Below, in pieces: positions 24,049 through 36,305 of a stretch of DNA of 64,000 nt. Both the position numbers and the translations under genes were made by a program. The first letter of the stretch is position 1; every line of letters starts with the position of its first letter. Below the pieces are notes generated by a model. It was not told the origin of the DNA, did not search any database, and worked only from the letters and a program-made list of their open reading frames with translations. The stretch covers positions 129,103-193,102 of the forward strand of contig JXTC01000057.1 in NCBI GenBank assembly GCA_002914845.1. The letters run 5' to 3'. Source of the DNA: Trema orientale. Lineage: Eukaryota; Streptophyta; Magnoliopsida; Rosales; Cannabaceae.

Positions 24049-25010
24049 TGTTAGAGTCCCACATTGGTAGGAAATGCATGGTGCAAGTGGTTTATATAGA
24101 GCCTTGTTTTGTGATGGTAGTAAGAATAACTACCATAGGTGCTCTCTCAGGCGCGCGCAGGGGGGTACAAATCTTCAGGCTTGGACCTGAATTTGCATGG
24201 GCTCATGTGTGCCCGCATCTGCGGACACGAATGCCGAGCTGAAGTGGCCTAGTACAATGTTTCTTTCTTTTTTGACCATTCTGCTGCTTAATACATGAAA
24301 CTGCTTGACCATTCTGCTGCCTAATACATGAAACTGCCACTAGAAACATTTTGGATGCCAAGCCATTAAACTGTTAAATATTTTTAACATTTTGGTTATG
24401 GCTAGCATATGTAACAGCCATGTTAATGGCTAAAAAACATTAGTAACAGCCATGCTAAAGGCTGGAAAATGTTTGAGTTTAATGAAAAACTTTCTAGTTT
24501 TGCTAACAAGTCCTTCTTTGGAGACTATAAAAGGAGAGCTTCTCCTCCTCATTCTTCACACCGAAAATCAGAAGCCTCACTCCTCTCTGATTTCTATCCA
24601 TCATTCTCTCTCCAATCTCTAGTTCTAAGTGTTCTTGAGTTCTTTAGTTTTCTAGCTATAGTTCTTAGAATATTTAGGAATTTCGTAGCTAGATCTTTTA
24701 GTATGTTGGAGTTCGTAACAATCTAATTCGTAGAGTAGAGGTATTAGTACTTCACTTGTTGCTCTTGGTCGTTGTATCCTATGAAACTGTCACTTGTAAA
24801 ATCCTTAAGCATTTTGGTGGAGGGAACGAATCAGTTTTAAGGACTCTGTGTGGTACACAGGCCTCGATGGATAACAATCTTTTGTTTTGCAGGAATACTT
24901 GTTTGGAAGTGCTGCCGAAATTCTGCTCAAGGTTGGAGCATAATATTTTAGTAATATTATTTATTGAAAAGTTTATTATAAACGTTTGCAACCTTATATA
25001 TTGCATGTTA
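24049..25010 (+). repeat. LTR-like fragment (probably Copia type)
   Basis: It starts tgttagagtcccacattgg, a common opening for plant Copia LTRs, and has a promoter-like gactataaaaggagagc (about 24511) followed by a CT-rich leader. The right end is not defined and no target duplication is seen. It includes a 32-bp tandem repeat at 24277-24340. Age and family are uncertain. Confidence 0.4.
24277..24340 (+). repeat. 32-bp tandem duplication
   Basis: ttgaccattctgctgc followed by taatacatgaaactgc occurs twice in a row with one base different. Confidence 0.8.
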
Positions 25011-25249
25011 TTATTTACCTACAATTATTATTAATGGATTTTCGTGACCAGCTAGACTAAATTGATTGAGATATTTTATCTTGTCATCTCTTTGATTAAG
25101 TTTCCATTTTTAACTTGATTCTTGCTAATTATTACTTCAAATATTGGATAATGATTATTGACAGATGTATAAGCAGAATCATAATGATATTTCGTCTACT
25201 ATGGTACATATAACATTCTCATTAAATTAATATAATTAATTTTATGAGC

Positions 25250-26157
25250 TGTTGGGATTTTCTAGTAAAATCCATTACAACAGATTGCACTATTTAAGGA
25301 AAGTTCTCTTGATTGAATTGCTTGACTCTAATTAATTATGAAATCAATCTTTGTTTTTAAAGAAAGTTTTTGCTGGTATAAAATAGTGATTTCAGCTGAT
25401 TAAGAAGATACAAAATCGTGGAGAACTTCTCTCAATTTACTTCAATACTTTTCAGGACAACTTATGAAAACTGTTGCAGCAACTTTCTGACTGTCTAAAT
25501 AAGGAATAATAACAGATTTCGTGGCAAATTATTCATTTCTCATTTTCAGTCTATTCACACTAAGGGTGCATGAGATTAAGGCTGGAAATTTATCTATAAA
25601 AGCTCAACAAGTCCAAGAGATTTGTAGGCACTTCAATTGAGAAAAAATACTCTTTGAGAGAGCATTTATGTAAGGCATAGAGTTTATTCTGTTGCCATTG
25701 TGAAAATTAGATAGCTAGTAAGTTTTCTATGTTTCTTTATTAAGTGTCTTTGTTCTTTGGGAGGAAGAACATTTCATCTTCGGGAGGAGACAGATCCGGA
25801 CCAGTGATTCACATGCGAAGGATCAGCAAGACGAGGGGAGCTCGCTAAATAAGATTGGTGGAGTCGTTACAACACATTACAAAAATTAAAAAGATAGAGT
25901 CTTTTATTGTATTAGTCAATTAGTATTTGTAATTTTTATACCTTACTAATTTGTTTAATCTCTGGGCGTAGCCCCGTGGAGTAGGAGAGGTCCGAATCAT
26001 GTTAAAAACGTCTTGTATTCATCTCTTTATTTTTCTTGTTGCAATAAAAAGCACTCGTTGTTGAAACAACTTTTCATACATGTGTTACAACATAATTAAT
26101 TAATTATTAATTAATCAATTAATTAATTATTTAATAATACTTAAAACAGATCTTTCA
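25250..26157 (+). repeat. LTR-like sequence (possible solo LTR, Copia type)
   Basis: It opens tgttgggattttctag and ends near agatctttca. It has a promoter-like atctataaaagctc at about 25596 and a gggcgtagccccgtggag block followed by gaggtccgaatcatg, wording common in the U5 part of Copia LTRs. No matching target duplication was found, so the limits are tentative. Confidence 0.45.
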
Positions 26158-26310
26158 GAATAGGAATCAAATGGGCCCTTATATCTCATTAATTTATTGA
26201 TCGCAAAAACTTGTATAGAAACGGTAGTCTAAGACTGTACTGAACAGATTATTGAATGCATATTTGATCGAGTAAAATCTCTCTTTTCTCAGTAAAACAA
26301 CTATACTAAT

Positions 26311-26778
26311 GGTACGTTTACTTCGCTGTAATCGTAATCAGAATAAATAAAAGGGAAAATGAATAGGAATAAAATATAAGGATATGGGAATCATTATTTG
26401 TAGTATATTGTTTACTTAAAACTAATAGGAATGAGAATCGAATTCATTAGAATGCTATTCATTTGTTTACTTAACTCAGGAAAAATAATGGGAATGTGTT
26501 ATATTTACTAAATTGTCCTTTTAAATACATGTATGATTTAAAGTAGATAGATTTTTTTGGGTAAAATTGTATTTTATAATTTTAATAATTAAATAAGAGA
26601 AAAAGAGTATTTACTGGTAATCAGACTCCTTAGGGTGTTGGTGGGGGAAATATTCCCATTCTTTTCTCCTAAATTTGTGTGAGCTCCATATATTTCCCCC
26701 TTTCTCATATTTTAGTAAACCTTTGTATGAGAATTATTACCCCATATACCATTCCCATTACTCTTTAGTAAACATGCC
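26311..26778. mobile_element. MITE-like element, GGTACGTTTAC termini
   Basis: The left end ggtacgtttacttcgctgta and the right end on the other strand, ggcatgtttactaaagagta, are imperfect inverted repeats. The interior has gggaatgagaat-type purine motifs repeated on both sides. About 470 bp with no frame. The termini resemble PIF/Harbinger-type elements, but no clear 3-bp target duplication is read. Confidence 0.5.
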
Positions 26779-29028
26779 ATAACTGCATTGGGATCACTCA
26801 AACTAATATTTTTGCATTAGAAAACGTACTTGAAATCGTTGTCCTGGCCAAACCCATATAATCCATTTTTTTTTCTCTCTTATTACGCCTAGCCAACACA
26901 TTTAAATACAATTCATCTTCGAAATAAACTTATTAAAAAATATTTTTTTTAGGAAAATTAATAAATATTTAGTAGTTTATATATTTCCTACTATTTACTG
27001 TTTACTTGAGTGATGTGACAAAATATAATTGATTATTAGATATATAGTAGAATACAGAAAATAGACAGATAATTTGCACTAGATACTTCTATACTTTGGA
27101 GGCTTGTTAATTGAGGAATCAAATTGACAAAAGTACAAAAAAAAAAATAAAAATCCACGTGGCTTTCTCCTCCTTTCCTTTGGTAGTATTGATCAAGAAA
27201 ATAAGGCCGTATTCTTAAAAAAGAACAAAAGAAAAAAAAAAAGAAAAAAGAAAAAAAGAAAACTCCAGTGGATGTTGTAACATGGAATGTCAAGATTATA
27301 ACTGATGCCAATGAGCTTTTTTTTTTCAATTTAAAGGGATAATTGCCATGAATAATTCATTGATCATCTATCTAAGCCACGTGGGTATACGTGGCTACCG
27401 TGTGAATACTTACAAATTTTTGAATGGATAAAATATTCCTTTCCCACAATCTGAAATGGACTTTTTTTCATATTATTCATAAGGCAAAACAATATAATAG
27501 TCCTTTTAAAACAAAACAAACAAAACAAAAAATATATTTCGATTATAATTATCCATGGGACAGGTGTCGGGCTAGGTAGGAGAATGTTTAGCTACAAGAT
27601 ACCACTTTTCGGGTCTTTGTAAATAAAAATAATACTCCAACATTATCCCTACGATACACGAGTACCGCACATTTAAAGATACTTAATTACAGTGTAGTAC
27701 AAAACGTGGGTCACGTTTACCATACAGGGGCGAAAGAACATAAAAGAAGCTTGGAAAAAAAAAAAAACGTGAGACACGTTTACAGATTATTTGGAGGGGA
27801 GGGGGAGCAAGTGGGGCCCATGGCTCCCACTTAAATTTTAACGATTTGTATTTTTTTTTTAAAAAAGTGTTTATACTTTGCCCCCACTAAAACTTTTTTT
27901 CATCCAAACAATATCCCCATTAACAACTTTATACATTAAAGCCTTTAAGGACCAATCAAGATTTTGAATTTCTATTTTTATAAATCAAAATTGGGAAATA
28001 ACTGTTTTTGGTAAAAATGTCCCTATTATCACAAGACTTTCCTTATGCTGATTTCATTGTTTAAAATCTCCAAACCTCCATGAAAATAGAAGATTGATTA
28101 AAGTATGGATCTTTTATATGCTTTTTAATTAAGATCATATTAGTTGCTAATTTGTATTTTTATTTACTTTGAAAGTTTTTAAATAAAAGATTTATCATTT
28201 TTTAATGATTCAATTTGTAATCTTTCTTTCTTTTTCTTTTTTTTTTTTCAGTTGAGTGGAAACTTTTTAAGAGGAAACTTGTTAGTACTTATATTGAATG
28301 ACACTGAATCAATAAACACATAATTGCAATTCGATTTGTCTTTCTCTTTTTATTCATTTTTCTCTCATTTGTATCAATATTATGGAAATTTATTCCATTT
28401 TTTCCTCGCTAATACTAGCAGAATTTAATCTTTTTTTTTCTTAAATTACTTAAAGTTAAAGTATAGATAAGTCATTAATAGAAATTTCATAATTACTACT
28501 TTTTTATGCATTTTGTATTTGGATTTGTACGGAAATTTTTTGAAAAATTGAAAATTTATCTACATGGTTTTGTTTTGCATTTCAAACTTTTTTTTTTTAT
28601 TACTATTATGAAATTTGACATACTTTTGTGTAATTATTACATTTAAAAAAAAAAAGTTCTTTTTCACTACAATTAAGTCCTGGCTTGGCCACTGTACATA
28701 ACATGTATCTATACATAATGTGGAGTTATTAAAAACAATAGTTTTAATGCAAAATAAACAAACTGAGAGACACGTACCCAGCCTATGCCCGCATGCAAAA
28801 GCATAATGGGATATTATTTATTACGTAATAATATATATAGTGTATATTACCAAAAAAAAAAAGTATATAGAGTGTGTAAAACCAGAGATAAAAATGACAT
28901 TTTGATCCGTAAGTTTTATTGTTTTATAATATTATTAGGTGTGATCGGTATTTTTTTTTTTTAAAAAGGAATGTGTGTGATCGGTATTGATTAACATATT
29001 ATAAGTAAATATACATATATAATATGTG
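26779..29028. other. spacer without recognised gene
   Basis: Over 2 kb of AT-rich DNA with long A and T runs. It includes a perfect inverted pair of ACGTGG boxes at 27375-27396. No coding pattern or RNA gene is recognised. Confidence 0.4.
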
Positions 29029-29261
29029 GGCACCCGTCTATTTTTTTTTTTTTTTACTTATACATAGGTATCATTTTAGTCGATTAGAATTTATCATGCA
29101 CATTTTTTTATAGTAAAAAGTAAAAGAGAAAAATAGCATTTATAATGCACGTCTTTTCATACAAATCATTATAGCCGTTGGATCACTGTTAGATGATGAT
29201 CCAATGGCTAGAAAAAAAATAATTATACATAGGAAAAAAAATACCTACTAGATTGGCAACC
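29029..29261. mobile_element. MITE, CCAATCCA-terminal family (copy 2)
   Basis: It closely matches 9064-9301 across acttatacataggtatca, ttttttatagtaaaaagtaa and gatgatccaatggcta, and ends gattggcaacc. About 233 bp. Confidence 0.7.
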
Positions 29262-29272
29262 TATAGATATAT

Positions 29273-29445
29273 GGTTCCCAATCCAATAGGTTTTTTTTTT
29301 TTTTTTTTTTACCTATCTATATGCATTTTTTTTTTACCGTTGGATCCTCTCTATTTTTTACCATGAAAAAACATACGTAATGAATTTTTATTGAGCAAAA
29401 CAATATCTATAAATGGGTAAAAAAGAAAAAATACTTATTGATGCC
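29273..29445. mobile_element. MITE, CCAATCCA-terminal family (diverged short copy)
   Basis: It opens ggttcccaatccaatagg followed by a T-run and tacctatctata, and ends with a-run, tacttattgatgcc. It is weaker than the other two copies and lies 11 bp from copy 2. Confidence 0.5.
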
Positions 29446-29467
29446 TATATATATATAATTATATATA

Positions 29468-29638
29468 GGGCGCGTCTACAGTAGGGGCGCCTCTACGTAG
29501 GGCCCTGTCTATTCACCGTTGGATGGGAATCTGTATATAAATAGATTCTCTACAGATTCCCGTTATTCCCCACAGATTCCCATCCAACGATAATTAAGGC
29601 ATGACCCTACGTAGAGACGCCCTACCGTAGCCATCCCC
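29468..29638. mobile_element. foldback MITE, GGCGCGTCTAC family (copy 1)
   Basis: A 171-bp near-palindrome. Left arm: cgtctacagtaggggcgcc, then tctacgtagggccc. Right arm: gaccctacgtagagacgcc, then ctaccgtagcc. The centre is gatgggaatctg paired with cagattcccatcc. It sits in an ATATAT context. A related copy is in MYB intron 2 at 34894-35045. Confidence 0.75.
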
Positions 29639-29639
29639 T

Positions 29640-30158
29640 TATATATATATATAATAATAGATGGGTTAACTAATATGAAGATATCCGGTGGTCGTTAGAA
29701 AGCATCGAGTATTTTTTTTCCCCCCTTTTCACACCATCACGCACTAAGTATATTCTTTTCTTTTTTTTTTTTTCAAAAATAAAAAAGAAAAAGGAATAGT
29801 TCAGACTTCAGTCTGAGTCTTGACAATGACGAATGAATTAGGGTAAGAATTTCGAAAATCGAATATGCTTTAATTTGTGAATTTTTCTTTTTCTTTTTTT
29901 TTTTTTTTCCAGTCGGCTTCTTTCTTTTTTTTTTTTTTTTTTTTTCAGCCTGGAGTATGGACCATTTGCTGGATCATTCTGGACTAAAGTGCCACTCAAG
30001 TGGACTGTAATGGGACCTAGGAACCTAGCTGTTTGTGAATAGTCCATTACATACGTAATAATTTAGAATCCTAGTATTTTACCAGTATTCACGGTGGCAT
30101 TCAATAGCCATGTGCTGATCTAGAACTGATAAATATCTTCATATTATCCACATTTCAG
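29640..30158. other. spacer with long T runs
   Basis: Low-complexity T and CT runs (for example about 29889-29947). The minus-strand open stretch at 29838-30047 is mainly lysine codons from the T run and is not a gene. Confidence 0.4.
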
Positions 30159-30786
30159 AACATCCTCGATGGACATTTTAAATATTATATTAATGCTAAA
30201 TTTTAGCATTTGATTGAGAAATAGGTCTTCAATAATGTGTTATATTTGACATAATTTTTAGTATGTGCTATTTGTTGTGTCAAATATAACACAGAGAATA
30301 GCAAGACTATATTTTAGTATGTGATATTATTTACCATATTATCACCATTTTAAAATAAAATATTTATACGTTTCACAATATTATAAAAGTTTAATGTATT
30401 TAAATAAAATCTTCCATTAAATTTTATTTTAAAGTTTATCCTTACTAAATTACAATCAATTATTAGAATTAGTAAGAGAATAAATTTATATTTATAATTT
30501 TTTCTCATTGGCTAGTTCGTTCATTTATATAGAATATATATGAGTAATTCTAAATTGATAGGTGAACTTAATTTTTATGACGAGTAATTGGTTGATAAAA
30601 TAATAAGTGCTAATAGTAGAAAAAATATATTTTATACATAAAATTAATATTTGAAATACAAAATAGCTTTTCTTTATGCATGTACATATTAGAGCAAAAT
30701 TCAAAAAATACATGCTAAATTTAATTTGACATGCTAAATTTAGCATTAGCACAACCCTTTTAGCATAATGCATTTGGAGATGGTCC
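30159..30786. mobile_element. MITE-like element, about 630 bp
   Basis: The left end catcctcgatggacat and the right end on the other strand, ccatctccaaatgcatta, are related inverted repeats, and both are followed by atgctaaa / tgctaaatt wording. The interior is AT-rich with gtcaaatataacaca and its near-inverse. No coding capacity. Confidence 0.45.
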
Positions 30787-30869
30787 ATATATATAGCATT
30801 TGGGAAGCACAATTATAACTCGTTAGAATAGTTAGCAATTTTACTTATAATACTCGTATTATATATGCA

Positions 30870-31326
30870 GGGGCGGACCCAGAAGCTAATCTCAGTGGGG
30901 TCATAACTTAATCGGAAGATTTTTTTCCATAGAAATAATCAAGATAAAAATGAGAAATAATTTTTTTTTCTTACAAAGACGTGTGAAAAATTACATTAAA
31001 TTTCAAATTTTCATAAGGAGTCTTCTAAAAAGATGGAGTGGGAGTAAAAAATAAGGGTGGATATAAAATAATTATAATATTTTTTATTTCTCTTTATCAT
31101 CTTTTTAATATTAGACTTTCTAAATTATTTTTATTTTTTTGCACACATTACATTTGGGCTTAAAAGATATTTTTATTAGAAAATAGACTATATAAGGTAG
31201 CGCATAAATCTTATCTTCTTTATTTAGTGGGAGCAAAACTCAAATTATGAAAACGTTTACTACATAAATATAATTTTTTAAAATCCAGTGGGGATATATA
31301 ACCCTACAAGGCCTTGACTGCCTCCT
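30870..31326. mobile_element. non-autonomous element with GGGGCGGACCC end
   Basis: It starts gcaggggcggacccagaag, a very common opening of a plant dispersed repeat, followed by tcagtggggtcataac. It ends with ccagtggggatatataaccc and gactgcctcct. The right end is more decayed than the left. Confidence 0.5.
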
Positions 31327-32360
31327 ACACGTACGTATGTATTTTTCAATAATACAATCGAATAACTTGCTTTTGTCGAACATACTTAAAAATGCTTGTA
31401 CTTTTCAATAAAAATGTATCATACACATACGTATCCCGTATAAAATACTCCTCGCTACTTTCATTTTTTGTATTTAAAATTTCATTTTTTCATTCAAATT
31501 CAATTATTTTTTATCCAATAGATTTTTTGTTATTATTTATCATATAATATTATTTTATTTTGGATAATTAAACATTTAATTAATTATCAATATGTAATAT
31601 TTATATTTTCTTGACCAATCACATTAAAATAGGTGAAACGTGTAATATTTTTATAGATTAGTACACTTTCTATTAGCTTATTTTATAAACGTATTTTAAA
31701 ATTAGAAGTAATATGCACGTATAAATAAATTTACTAATTTTTCAACATACACGTATTTTGGTCTGAATTTTTAAAAGTATTTTTCTAAAAAAAGAGCGAA
31801 TTATATATATCTGCATTATTAGCCGTTTAATTTCTTTCCCATATTTTGCTAACTATGCTCCTTAGATACAAAACTAATTGCATTACAAATAACTTATAAT
31901 ATACTAAACAAAACCAACAAAATTATTATATTCGACTAATAATCAAGGTGGAAGCACATAACTTAACAAGAGATATAATTAAATTTAATCTATGAGATAT
32001 TTTTTTGTCCTTCTGTATCACTCTTTGTCACGAGAATTGACTTTTCTGACTAATACTCTGATGAATTTATTTAAGAAATCAATTTTTGATTGCATGAAAA
32101 TTTTCAAATCTCCAACTCAAAAATTTCACATGTATTAGATTCAGAAATTTCGAATATAAAAGACACATAAAATTACACGTAAAATGATAAAAACAAACAT
32201 AGCTCACACGAATCTAGAATCAAATTAGAAAAAATGGTCATACATCTAAATTTATAGGGATCGATGACTATAAGAAAAAATTGAACTAGAGGAGATAGAG
32301 TGAAAATATAGATAGACCACTAAAACGAAGAAATCCACATAGAAAGAGAGCGGCTTCCAT

Positions 32361-32363
<3 letters not shown>

Positions 32364-32405
<42 letters not shown>
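32364..32405. repeat. AT microsatellite
   Basis: About 21 uninterrupted AT units. Confidence 0.95.
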
Positions 32406-32408
<3 letters not shown>

Positions 32409-32669
32409 CACTTGGGATACTTGTTCACATTTTGGAATTATGTTTAGTTATATTCAAACCACGAATAGGTATGAAATTACGACTTTTTTAAGTCAAATCA
32501 TATGGTATTATTGTCTATGATCAGTATTTATTTTAGTATATGATAGCACGTGTTTGTTGAACTTAAATCAATACCAGTACTACTTGAATTTGACACTAGA
32601 CGTCATGGAAGTCCCTATATATATCCCTTTCTTTGTTTTACACCGATTAATCCAAAAGTCCTTCTGCGC

Positions 32670-32670
<1 letters not shown>

Positions 32671-32700
<30 letters not shown>
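32671..32700. repeat. A30 homopolymer
   Basis: Thirty A in a row after ttctgcgcc. It could be the tail of a retroposed sequence, but no body with family similarity is recognised upstream. Confidence 0.9.
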
Positions 32701-32706
<6 letters not shown>

Positions 32707-33531
32707 TTAATTTGATTTCCTCTTCGTATATATTATCTGTAGAGGCAAAAGTTTGGGGCTCATGTTTGCAAGCGTAACTTTCGCCCAATAAGATGCATAT
32801 TTATTTTGTCTGTTACTTCAAAATTTTGGATTCTTTTTTTCCGAACTTTATGGTATTTAAGTGAAGGAAACAAAGTGACATAATGAGTGACTTATACTAG
32901 TTATATGACGCATCAAAGGTGACAATTTAGGTTATGACATTGTAATATAATTTGAAAACTAAATTAATGAGTTTTGGTTAAACATAATCATGTTCAAGCA
33001 GTCAAAATAGTGTCAACCCATATTATAATACTACTGCATATTCGGTCGTGTTCAAGTTGATCTTTCTAACCTAAAATTAACTCAAAAAAATAACACGACT
33101 AATTAACGTGTCACAATGATTAATTTATAATAACTCATTTACAACCAAATCAAAACTATGAAGACTTATTAATTTTATTTAATAGATATAAAACTATGTA
33201 CACGCTGATTTATTATATGTAAAATTATAAATGACCTGAATTACAAATTTTATGACAATATAACTTAATTTTTCTTTAGAAGTGTAATTTTTTTTATTTA
33301 AATTTAAACAAGTCATGTTCGAGCTGATACATATATATATATATTTATTTGACACGACCGGTTAACATCGATTGTAACCCTTATTAGATATAGTCACAAC
33401 TACGCACTAGGAAAAAATTGAAAACACGGCTAGATCGAGTTTTTAATTTTCCCATTCTTTTTGTTGTACTTGGCTAAATGCCCCATAGTACTAGATCCGA
33501 AACAGATGTAAAACTTAAAGAACAAACACGG

Positions 33532-33563
<32 letters not shown>

Positions 33564-33683
33564 ACAGAAAGTACTCAAAACTTCCATGGATTTATTATGA
33601 ATTATTCTCAATTTTCTAAGGGAAATGTGAAACAAACTCAGTTATATATCACATATTTAGGGGAGAAAAAAACTATAAAACCA

Positions 33684-36045
33684 TTACAGATGTCCAATGA
33701 GATCTTCAAAACAATCCTTTGGAAAGCTTGTCAATAATAGTTGGTCAAGAGAATAAGAAGTAGTGGTATTATCATCTCCCTCCTTGGCATTATAATAATT
33801 AGCTGCTGTAGTTTTCTCCACAAGGAAGTTATTATTAGCCTCAAGAGTAAGGTCGCCAAAATCAAATATTTCCAAGCCTTGTTGGCACAATTCTTCACCT
33901 GATGTTCCACAAACTGCGGAAAATCCTGTCTCTACTACTTCCTCCAAAAGATCTTCAACGACATCAGTACTGCTATTATCGTTAACACTTGGTGTAGAAT
34001 TAGAAGCCAGAGAACTCTCCAAACTACTATATCCACCGCCGCCGCCGCCGCCAACACCACCAACACCGATGCCGCCACTCCCGATTATTTTTTCGAGATT
34101 TATTAGGGCCAGTTTGGAAGCAATCTTGTTGAGTAGTACCCGGGAAGCTGAGGAGGTTGAATTAGCCGACCTTGACACTTGATCATGATCTAAATGATCA
34201 TCACAAATACAATTTGTACTAGTACTACTAGTACTATTGGTGCTTTTATTAACATGTGACGATTCAGATAAAAGTTTTGTCTCCAAGGCATTATTATTTT
34301 TGTGGCAACGTTGTGAAATGGTACTACTAGCATTTGTGGTCGCGAGATTTGGGACCCCTTGGTTGAGTACATCAGCTGAAGTAGTTGATAACAATTCGGT
34401 CACACCGTGACTTGTAGTAGTAGTACTACTAGTGATGGTACAATCTTTAGTAACACCCGAAAAGGTGTCACTATTAGCACTAGTACTATCCTCGTCGCAG
34501 CTGACCAAGCTTGAAGAATTTATAATGATGGGATTAATATCATCATTATTACTAGTCTTGCTTAGGATTATTGGGTGGTCCTTACTTTTACTCACTTCAG
34601 CTTCTACTCGTCGTTTCAACCTTGTGTTCCAGTAATTCTTGACTTCGTTGTCTGTTCGTCTGTACAGGTGTCTGGCTATGGTTGACCATCTGGTTAAAAA
34701 AAATCAACTGCTATATGAAATATGTACCGTAAAAAAAATTTTTTTAAAAATTATTCATTTGGAATCTGATTAATGTGACGGGCTAAAAACTATTGCCTTA
34801 TCTAATTGTTTGTACATAAGTGAATGGAATTATCCGGATATGTTTTAAATTGATTATAATATCTGCACAGATTATATGAAATATATATATATAGGAGGCA
34901 GATATAGTAGGGGCGCCCCTACGTAAGGCCCATATTTATACACTGTTTGATGAGAATCTGTGGAGAATCTGTTTATACACAGATTCCTATCAAACGGTGT
35001 ATAAACAGGGCTTTACGCAGAGACGCCGCTACTGTAGACGCGCCCATATATATATTAATAATAAATATCACAATATATTATTAATAATATTATGATATTT
35101 ATTGTCTCATGTTTCTTTTCACCAACATACGCCCCCAAAATAAAAAATAAAAAAAAGTCAGCAAAATGTACGAGAAATCATAAAAACGTTTTAAATTCAG
35201 AACAAAAGGATAAAAAAGGGATTAAAAAACTATACATGCGTAGCGAAAAATAATTATCATGTGAAATATATAATATTGTAAAAAAAAAATGTGGTTTTCA
35301 TTCATTTGGAATCTGATATAATGTGACGGGCTAAAACTATAGATTGTTTTATTGTTTGTACGTAAGTGAATGGAATTATCCGGATATGTTTTAATTTGAT
35401 CACAATATCGGCACAGATTTTATGATGTTATCACACGTTATTGTTCACCAACATATGCCCCAAAAAAAAATATAAAAAAAAAGGTTAGAAGAAAACATAA
35501 AAACGTTGTAAATTCAGAAAAAATTAAAGGATACCAAAAGGAAAAAAAGAAACGATCTTAAAAATATACATATATAGCCAAATAATAATAATAATAATCA
35601 TCTTTGTTCATAAAATGATACAAACAATACGTATTTAATTAAGACTGACCTGTTGCCTAGATTTGCATGGAGTCGAATAATAGTTTCTTCTTCCTCCGGA
35701 CTGAACTCTCCTCTCCTAATACCAGGCCTCAGATAATTAGCCCATCTCAATCTACAACTCTTCCCACACCTCAAAAGACCTTTTTTTTTTTGAAAAAAAA
35801 AAAAAACACAATAAAGAAAGAGAGAACATCAATATAAAATTATATGTATAAATTAATATCTTGATATATAAAAAATGTACTTAGTAATTAATTACAAGTA
35901 AAATTTAATTACCAGCTTTGTGGGGCAAGGAACGCCAGCCTCCTTCGCCGTGTTGTTTAACGTAAGAGAGGAGCCTCTGGTCTTCCTCGGCGGTCCATGC
36001 GCCTTTTCGCAGTCCTTTTTGGTAACAGCACGGAGTCCTGCCCAT
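33684..36045 (-). CDS. R2R3-MYB transcription factor (3 exons)
   Basis: Predicted nuclear DNA-binding regulator of 422 residues. Exons on the minus strand are 36045-35913 (133 bp), 35779-35650 (130 bp) and 34689-33684 (1006 bp with the stop), all with GT..AG borders. These are the exon sizes and phases typical of R2R3-MYB genes. The start is [20 protein letters not shown], the family opening. R2 ends [13 protein letters not shown]3 carries [20 protein letters not shown] and [17 protein letters not shown]. The repeat tryptophans are in place and the first R3 tryptophan is replaced by F, as usual in plants. The signature for binding bHLH partners is not matched. After residue 125 or so the protein is Ser/Thr-rich, then has a Gly run ([13 protein letters not shown]), then an acidic C-terminus ending [11 protein letters not shown]. 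The subgroup, and so the pathway, cannot be assigned from this sequence. No disruption is seen, so it looks functional. Confidence 0.93.
34690..35649 (-). other. MYB intron 2 with an internal duplication
   Basis: The 960-bp intron holds two diverged copies of one segment, at about 34700-35230 and 35263-35560. Both have catttggaatctgat, aatgtgacgggctaaaa, agtgaatggaattatccgga, a caccaacata-gcccc block and cataaaaacgtt-taaattcag. The first copy is longer because it contains the MITE at 34894-35045 and adjacent AT-rich DNA. Confidence 0.8.
34894..35045. mobile_element. foldback MITE, GGCGCGTCTAC family (copy 2), in MYB intron 2
   Basis: A 152-bp near-palindrome, with agtaggggcgcccctacgta on the left and gcagagacgccgctactgta on the right, and a gatgagaatctg / cagattcctatc core. 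It closely matches 29468-29638. It is flanked by ATATAT on both sides, suggesting a TA-rich target preference. Confidence 0.8.
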
Positions 36046-36123
36046 CTCTATTGTATATTGCCACCACTGTAATTCTAACTATATATCTCCTTTCAAAAAT
36101 AAAATTCTAACTATATATCTATA

Positions 36124-36131
36124 TATTTATA
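36124..36131 (-). promoter_or_regulatory. likely TATA box of the MYB gene
   Basis: TATAAATA on the minus strand, 79 bp upstream of the start codon. The stretch between has a small direct repeat with attctaactatatatct (about 36070-36120). Position is right for a short 5' leader. No transcript data available. Confidence 0.55.
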
Positions 36132-36305
36132 GACATTTCTTGAGTGGCTGGTGTGTACTGGATCCTAATTTCTCTTTCTTATAAATATTGTCTATATAAA
36201 TATATGCATATGATTGTCTGTACGGTCACTTTATACCTTGGTCCCACTTCGATAATTGTTCACAAAAGGCATTTTTTAAAAAGTATATTATAGGATAGTA
36301 GCACG

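Larger units (their letters stand above)
31327..33660. other. spacer downstream of the MYB gene
   Basis: AT-rich DNA with an (AT)n microsatellite (32364-32405) and an A30 run (32671-32700). About 33040-33370 has gtgttcaagttgatc and gacacgaccggttaac phrases that resemble a decayed element also hinted at near 62560-63050. No gene seen. Confidence 0.4.

Noticed and set aside
34190-34635. Open frames overlapping MYB exon 3 on both strands
   Set aside because: They result from the Ser/Thr codon runs of the MYB C-terminal region.
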